Source of the DNA: JAGPUQ01 sp036677085
GTDB lineage: Bacteria > Pseudomonadota > Gammaproteobacteria > Pseudomonadales > Porticoccaceae
DNA length: 64,000 nt
NCBI GenBank assembly: GCA_036677085.1
Contig: JAKFFI010000017.1
Coordinates: forward strand, 124,001 to 188,000
Direction of reading: 5' to 3'
This document shows, piece after piece, positions 60,334 through 64,000 of this stretch. The notes below the pieces were generated by a model. That model ran no database searches. It saw only the letters and a program-made list of their open reading frames with translations, and was not told where the DNA came from. The position numbers and the translations under genes were made by a program. How positions within the stretch are numbered: position 1 is the stretch's first letter; every line of letters begins with the position of its first letter.

Positions 60334-61494
60334 TTAGAAAAACCGATAACGACGGCCTTCTCGACAACCATGAACCAAATAATGTTGCGCGGCATCAACC
60401 CTGGCCGCTGCGACATCGGGGTTGTGAAACAGATAGGCCTCGGGATCAAAATCAGAAGGAAGAACCATGGCCGCAGTGGCGTTCCGCGCCTCCACCGGCC
60501 CTTTGGATTCGGTGCGGGCTGCGATCAGTTTCTCGACAAGCTCCAAAAGAAGAGCGGCATCCTCTGGCATGATCATAAAATCGGCATCTGGCTGGTTTCT
60601 TACCTGAGTCGCCAATTTTTGATCGTCCGGAAGATACTGATTGATAAGTGAAATTGCACTTGCAAAGCGGTCGAGAATACGTTGATGCTGGTCGCGATTA
60701 TAGTACCCTGCGGCTTTTGGCTTATCCCGGATTTGCACCGCGCGAAGAAATGTCGCGGTCAGATCCTTATTACTTACTTTTTCATGCAGCAAAACCCCAA
60801 GATGGGCTTCAGAGGATGTCAGCGACCGGTTTGCCTCTCGCGTTGTGGTCATCTCAACCTGATCGATCAGGTTTTCAGCGCCGATAGCCCGCAAGAACGG
60901 AACTGCAATATTATGCCGGTGATGATCGAAATTGAGCACCGTCAATGGCAGCCCCAAGCTGTGGAATAAAGCAAACGAGTTAAGCATCGACGGTGAATTG
61001 GATCCATCAATCACCTTGTCCATATAACTGGAAAAATAAAACGCCTGCTGTCCTGTCTTGATCATTTGCAGCCAGCAGGAAAGAACCATATCAAAAGGGT
61101 CGCGTACAAAACAGACAATTTCCATATCATGAAATGGGCGAAGCATTTCAACGAAATGTGTCAGGTTTTCCCTCGAAGCAACGCTCAAAATCTCGCTGGA
61201 CAGGATAGCGGTGCGCTGTGGAACCTCATCGATGACGTCCGCCAAGGTTTCGAAATACGCTTTGGTTAGACAACTTTCAATACTGCCACCTGTTGCGCTC
61301 CAAAATCCCCTTCTCTGGAGAACCTGGAAGGCATTGCCGCTGCACCCGCCAGTGGCCACGATATTCTCGGGATCCGGATAAGGGTAGCCAATACCCGCCG
61401 CCGCCAGTCTGTCCGCATTGGAGGCAAGAAAGACCTGCAAAGCCGAAGATCCGGTTTTGTGAAACCCGATATGCAGAATGACTTTCTTTGCCAC
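60334..61494 (-). CDS. Sulfotransferase-like protein with C-terminal NPDV motif
   Basis: This 386-residue protein has a P-loop-like PAPS-binding motif at the N-terminus (LHIGFHKTGSSALQVFL, residues 7-23) and a second motif, VCFVRDPFDMVLSCW, near 130, typical of bacterial sulfotransferase-fold proteins. The C-terminus has FDPEAYLFHNPDVAAARVD and HYLVHGCREGRRY, a motif found attached to many glycosyltransferases and polysaccharide-modifying proteins. The start is GTG 61494, behind a duplicated Shine-Dalgarno element. The gene appears less GC-rich than its neighbours, suggesting transfer. Sulfation of a surface glycan is inferred. Confidence 0.8.
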   Translation of the reverse strand: MAKKVILHIGFHKTGSSALQVFLASNADRLAAAGIGYPYPDPENIVATGGCSGNAFQVLQRRGFWSATGGSIESCLTKAYFETLADVIDEVPQRTAILSSEILSVASRENLTHFVEMLRPFHDMEIVCFVRDPFDMVLSCWLQMIKTGQQAFYFSSYMDKVIDGSNSPSMLNSFALFHSLGLPLTVLNFDHHRHNIAVPFLRAIGAENLIDQVEMTTTREANRSLTSSEAHLGVLLHEKVSNKDLTATFLRAVQIRDKPKAAGYYNRDQHQRILDRFASAISLINQYLPDDQKLATQVRNQPDADFMIMPEDAALLLELVEKLIAARTESKGPVEARNATAAMVLPSDFDPEAYLFHNPDVAAARVDAAQHYLVHGCREGRRYRFF

Positions 61495-61496
61495 TT

Positions 61497-61526
61497 AACT
61501 GACTCCTCCGAAACTGACTCCTCCGA
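61497..61526. repeat. 15-bp tandem repeat carrying a duplicated Shine-Dalgarno
   Basis: AACTGACTCCTCCGA occurs twice in a row (61497-61511, 61512-61526). On the minus strand each copy contains GGAGGAG; the nearer one is spaced about 8 nt from the GTG start of the sulfotransferase-like gene. Confidence 0.85.
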
Positions 61527-61722
61527 AACATCGGGGATCGCCCTGCTTGAACAGATCACCCCGTGCGCCATATGTGGAAAGGGTCCCGGGTTCAAGCCGA
61601 GGGTTCGGCAACTGAAGCCGACAACCAAGGCTTGAATTTCGGATCATTGTATATCTTGCACGGCAATTCCGGATAATAACCGCCCTCCCTAGAGGTGGAA
61701 TTCCTTCCTTAAACAGGCTGTT

Positions 61723-61899
61723 GAAAAACGTCGCAAGGACGGCCGAATCATGGCCCTGCTCAAGCAGGCCGAGGCCCGCACTCCCCCTCCGGACCTGTAC
61801 CGGCGGCACAATATCGGTAGCGCCGCCTTCTGCAAGTGGTGGTCAAAAAACTGCCGTGGCGAGCCACGCACGCAAGTTAAGGGTATTATTGAACCGTGA
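61723..61899 (+). pseudogene. IS3-family transposase orfA remnant
   Basis: The frame reads GRIMALLKQAEARTPPPDLY, then RRHNIGSAAFCKWWSKN, matching the helix-turn-helix of IS3-type OrfA proteins (typical pattern: I-x-x-L-K-E-A-E, L-C-R-x-H-G-I, F-Y-x-W). It lacks a proper start and the C-terminal coiled coil, and there is no orfB nearby. The preceding AACAGGCTGTTGAAAAACG resembles insertion sequence termini, but no matching partner was seen. Confidence 0.65.
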
Positions 61900-62107
61900 T
61901 TGTTTCTGAGCACCTCGAAGTGAATGTTACTGAGTTGTTACTGAAGGAGCTGGACATCACCATAGGATCGCAGGCCCATTGCCGTCCCCCGTTGGGCCGC
62001 CTGGTCTGGGCGCGGCGCGAGGTGTTCGAGCCGCGGTGCAATCTGTGCCCGGATGCCGACGGCCTCGCCCACCGCACTGGTCGACTGACGGCACAAGACT
62101 GAGCCGC
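61900..62107. other. Leader region of second sulfotransferase-like gene
   Basis: With the stretch from 61495, this makes 613 bp without an intact gene. A frame from GTG 61896 (VIVSEHLEVNVTELLLKELD) starts protein-like but soon becomes arbitrary and ends at 62102. No promoter stands out. Confidence 0.35.
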
Positions 62108-63238
62108 ATGCCACACATGCTGGAGCGGATTCTGTCTATGCTGGCACGCGGGCGCAAGCCGGGTCACCGAGTACCGCACGAGCGCGTCGCGGTAAGCGGC
62201 GCCAGCGAGACTGGCACGGAGCCGCGCGCGAGCGGTATGGATAACGTCGTGCTGCATATCGGCCTGCCGAAAACCGGCTCCACCGCGCTGCAGAACTGGG
62301 CGCGCGCAAACAGCGGCCGCCTGGCGACGGAAGGTATCTTCGTGCTGCCTACCGTGATGGAAGCGCACCGGCTGGCCGTGGAGTGCGTCACGAACGAAAT
62401 GCGGCTGCAGGCGCCCGATATTCTCAACATCAAGTCGCTGTCCTTCGATGCGGCGCGGCGGGCGCTGATCGACGGTGCCTCGCGCGAGGGTGTGGGGGCT
62501 TCGGTGGTGTCCTCGGAATACTTCTTCGTTGCCGATCCGGCCCGCGTGGCGGCAATGTTTACCGGGATGGGTGTGAGTGTGGCCCGGGTGGTTTGCTTCG
62601 TGCGCCGCCAGGACGACCTGCTTGCCTCGGGTTACAACCAGGACATCAAGGCACTGGGTTACGCACGGGCCTTCGTCCCACCGGCCTACCTGCGCATCTA
62701 CGATTGGGGCGCGCTCCGGGAAGACTGGCAGCGCGCTTTTCCCGCTGCCGAGATAGTGCTGCACAACTTCGACCATCACCGGATGCACGACACGCTGATC
62801 GACCAGTTCGCGCGCGACATCGGCGCCGCATCGACCCACCAGGTGCCGGCAACGCGCACAACCAACGAGAGCCTGTGCGCCGAACTGCTCGAAATCGTAC
62901 GCGTGGCCAATGCCGCCGGGCTGCCCGAGATCGCGCGGCTCGCGGTCGCGGCGCAGGACGCGGGGCTCACGGGTACGCCGTTTGCGTTCGCCGAATCCGT
63001 GCGCCAGGCAATACTGGAAAGCTACGGCGAAGCCAACGCGCGCCTCGCGGCGGCGGATGCGGAGGGGGAATTCGCGGATTTCGCACGCGACGCTGGCGCA
63101 CGGCCTGGCGCGGACATGACGGGTGCCTTCCCCGCGGAATTCGCGCTGAAGCTGATGGCGTGGCAGATGAACAAGCTGGAAAATGCAGCGTCCCCTGCGA
63201 CAGCAGCCGGCGAGTGCGGCGCCACCAGAACCGGGTGA
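62108..63238 (+). CDS. Sulfotransferase-like protein
   Basis: This 376-residue protein contains LHIGLPKTGSTALQNW (PAPS 5'-phosphosulfate-binding-like motif, near residues 48-63) and VVCFVRRQDDLLASGYNQ (3'-phosphate-binding-like, near 165-182), the same layout as the protein encoded at 60334-61494. The two share HHR-type and DHHRMHDTLIDQFARDIGA/DHHRHNIAVPFLRAIGA segments, so they are probably diverged homologues. The N-terminal 40 residues are non-conserved; ATG 62237 just before the motif is an alternative start. It lies between an IS remnant and an acyltransferase gene. Confidence 0.8.
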   Translation: MPHMLERILSMLARGRKPGHRVPHERVAVSGASETGTEPRASGMDNVVLHIGLPKTGSTALQNWARANSGRLATEGIFVLPTVMEAHRLAVECVTNEMRLQAPDILNIKSLSFDAARRALIDGASREGVGASVVSSEYFFVADPARVAAMFTGMGVSVARVVCFVRRQDDLLASGYNQDIKALGYARAFVPPAYLRIYDWGALREDWQRAFPAAEIVLHNFDHHRMHDTLIDQFARDIGAASTHQVPATRTTNESLCAELLEIVRVANAAGLPEIARLAVAAQDAGLTGTPFAFAESVRQAILESYGEANARLAAADAEGEFADFARDAGARPGADMTGAFPAEFALKLMAWQMNKLENAASPATAAGECGATRTG

Positions 63239-63286
63239 CTATCACACCATCGGCCGTGCGCAGGCCGCGCCCGAAGCGCGACGATT

Positions 63287-64000
63287 CTACTGCCCTGAGA
63301 CCGGGCACTTTCCGACTGGAACCACCAACCGGCGGCCTCCCCAATCGGTGGTGCCCCTGTCAATCGGCAGCAAATGCTTCGAACCGTCATAGAGTGCGAT
63401 CGCGATCCCCGTGGTCTCGTCATGCAGCTTGCCGACGGGAATCACCAACGAATCGAGCCAGATCTCGCCCGCCGCCACGCCGCCTTTCGGGTTGGACTGC
63501 TTGTAGTCGGCCTGCCCCAGAATCGTGCCGGCGGCGTCGACCATATGAATGGCATTTGTCAGTGTGAGCGCCTGAGACTGCCTGCTTGACCAAGCGAAGC
63601 TGAGATGCAGCCCATCGGCTTCGCACTGGATGTTCAAGCCGCGCAGCGTGAAAACGCCGCCAAATTTCGTTCCAGCGTAAACCCGCAGCGATGGTGGAGT
63701 CATGGCTGCTACCTGCGAGTCGCTCACTCCGGAAACCTTGCCGGCCGTCAGGTACAGAAAGCCGAAGATGCAAGCCATCGCCAACCCGGCAAGGTACACC
63801 TTCCGTCCCCGAGCAAGGTGCTCGCGCCACGATTTCGCCATCGCGGGTGTCGCGTGAATGGGCTTGCGCCCGACGATGAGTCTCCTTCCCGGCATCTCGA
63901 TGCAAGCCCACATCAGGTAGGAACCGAGCAGCAGGATTGCCATGAAGACGGCAAATGCAGCGGCGTTCGACAGATGGGCGAAGTCGGCGGGATGGCGTCG
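63287..64000 (-). CDS. C-terminal part of acyltransferase family 3 protein
   Basis: The frame is open to the right edge, giving 237 C-terminal residues. The first visible part (HLSNAAAFAVFMAILLLGSY, then LMWACIEMPGRR) matches the last helix and conserved Glu-x-Pro end of OafA-type membrane O-acyltransferases. After a cytoplasmic stretch there is another helix (about 70-88 of the visible part) and a C-terminal beta-rich domain of about 150 residues (FGGVFTLRGLNIQCEADGLH, WLDSLVIPVGKLHD), probably periplasmic. O-acetylation of an exported glycan is the likely role; the acceptor is unknown. The gene is convergent with the sulfotransferase gene. Confidence 0.75.
   Translation of the reverse strand, partial: RRHPADFAHLSNAAAFAVFMAILLLGSYLMWACIEMPGRRLIVGRKPIHATPAMAKSWREHLARGRKVYLAGLAMACIFGFLYLTAGKVSGVSDSQVAAMTPPSLRVYAGTKFGGVFTLRGLNIQCEADGLHLSFAWSSRQSQALTLTNAIHMVDAAGTILGQADYKQSNPKGGVAAGEIWLDSLVIPVGKLHDETTGIAIALYDGSKHLLPIDRGTTDWGGRRLVVPVGKCPVSGQ

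Noticed and set aside
61896..62102. 68-residue frame before the second sulfotransferase-like gene
   Set aside because: Only the first 25 residues look protein-like; no family match and no ribosome site.
1..64000. CRISPR arrays, tRNA or rRNA genes, prophage or complete insertion sequences
   Set aside because: No spaced direct-repeat array, cloverleaf-like gene, rRNA segment or intact transposase was found; only one IS3-type remnant.

Overview
The window is GC-rich bacterial chromosome. It comes from a gammaproteobacterium with type IV pili and a gene order close to that of Pseudomonas. Several blocks match the Pseudomonas arrangement: argH-algZ-algR-hemCDXY; ridA-spoT-rpoZ-gmk-yicC-rph-crc-pyrE; argB-algC-coaBC-radC-rpmB-rpmG; mutM-coaD-rsmD-ftsY-ftsE-ftsX-rpoH; pilMNOPQ-aroK-aroB-hemE next to mrcA. 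It is not Pseudomonas itself: slmA sits upstream of argB, dut is missing between coaBC and algC, and several neighbours are unusual. I cannot assign a genus from sequence alone.

Layout. 0-3 kb: a C-terminal gene fragment, a PAP2 phosphatase and an LTA-synthase-like phosphoglycerol transferase, joined by 4-bp overlaps. 3-7 kb: single metabolic genes (TIGR03084 protein, peroxiredoxin, fatty acid desaturase, acyl-CoA dehydrogenase). 7-9.5 kb: orn and rsgA-psd, divergent. 9.5-11 kb: a degenerate HD-GYP protein. 11-19 kb: hemE, aroB, aroK and pilMNOPQ on the minus strand, divergent from mrcA (PBP1a). 21-26.5 kb: cysQ and nudE, then a YrfG-like phosphatase, hslR, hslO and pckA. 26.6-32.5 kb: hemC-hemD-hemX-hemY with algZ/algR. 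32.6-37.7 kb: argH, then an alpha/beta hydrolase and LLM oxidoreductase operon, a DsbA-family gene broken by an in-frame amber codon, and ridA. 37.7-50 kb: stringent response, nucleotide metabolism, Crc, pyrimidine and arginine synthesis, AlgC and CoA synthesis. 50-58.9 kb: radC, L28 and L33, mutM (apparently starting at CTG), coaD, rsmD, ftsYEX, rpoH, a DUF423 gene, trmB and a TIGR02444 gene. 58.9-64 kb: an accessory region with tiny membrane ORFs, a 36-residue SEC-C ORF, two sulfotransferase-like genes, an IS3-type transposase remnant and the end of an acyltransferase-3 gene.

Most of the window is core housekeeping, and many genes overlap by 1-4 bp as in translationally coupled operons. The parts most worth a second look are the non-canonical mutM start, the amber-interrupted DsbA-like gene, the HD-GYP protein that has lost metal ligands, the Crc homologue, the repeated short tandem duplications (12-16 bp) at or near gene starts, and the sulfotransferase/acyltransferase cluster at the right end. 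I saw no CRISPR array, tRNA, rRNA or complete mobile element.
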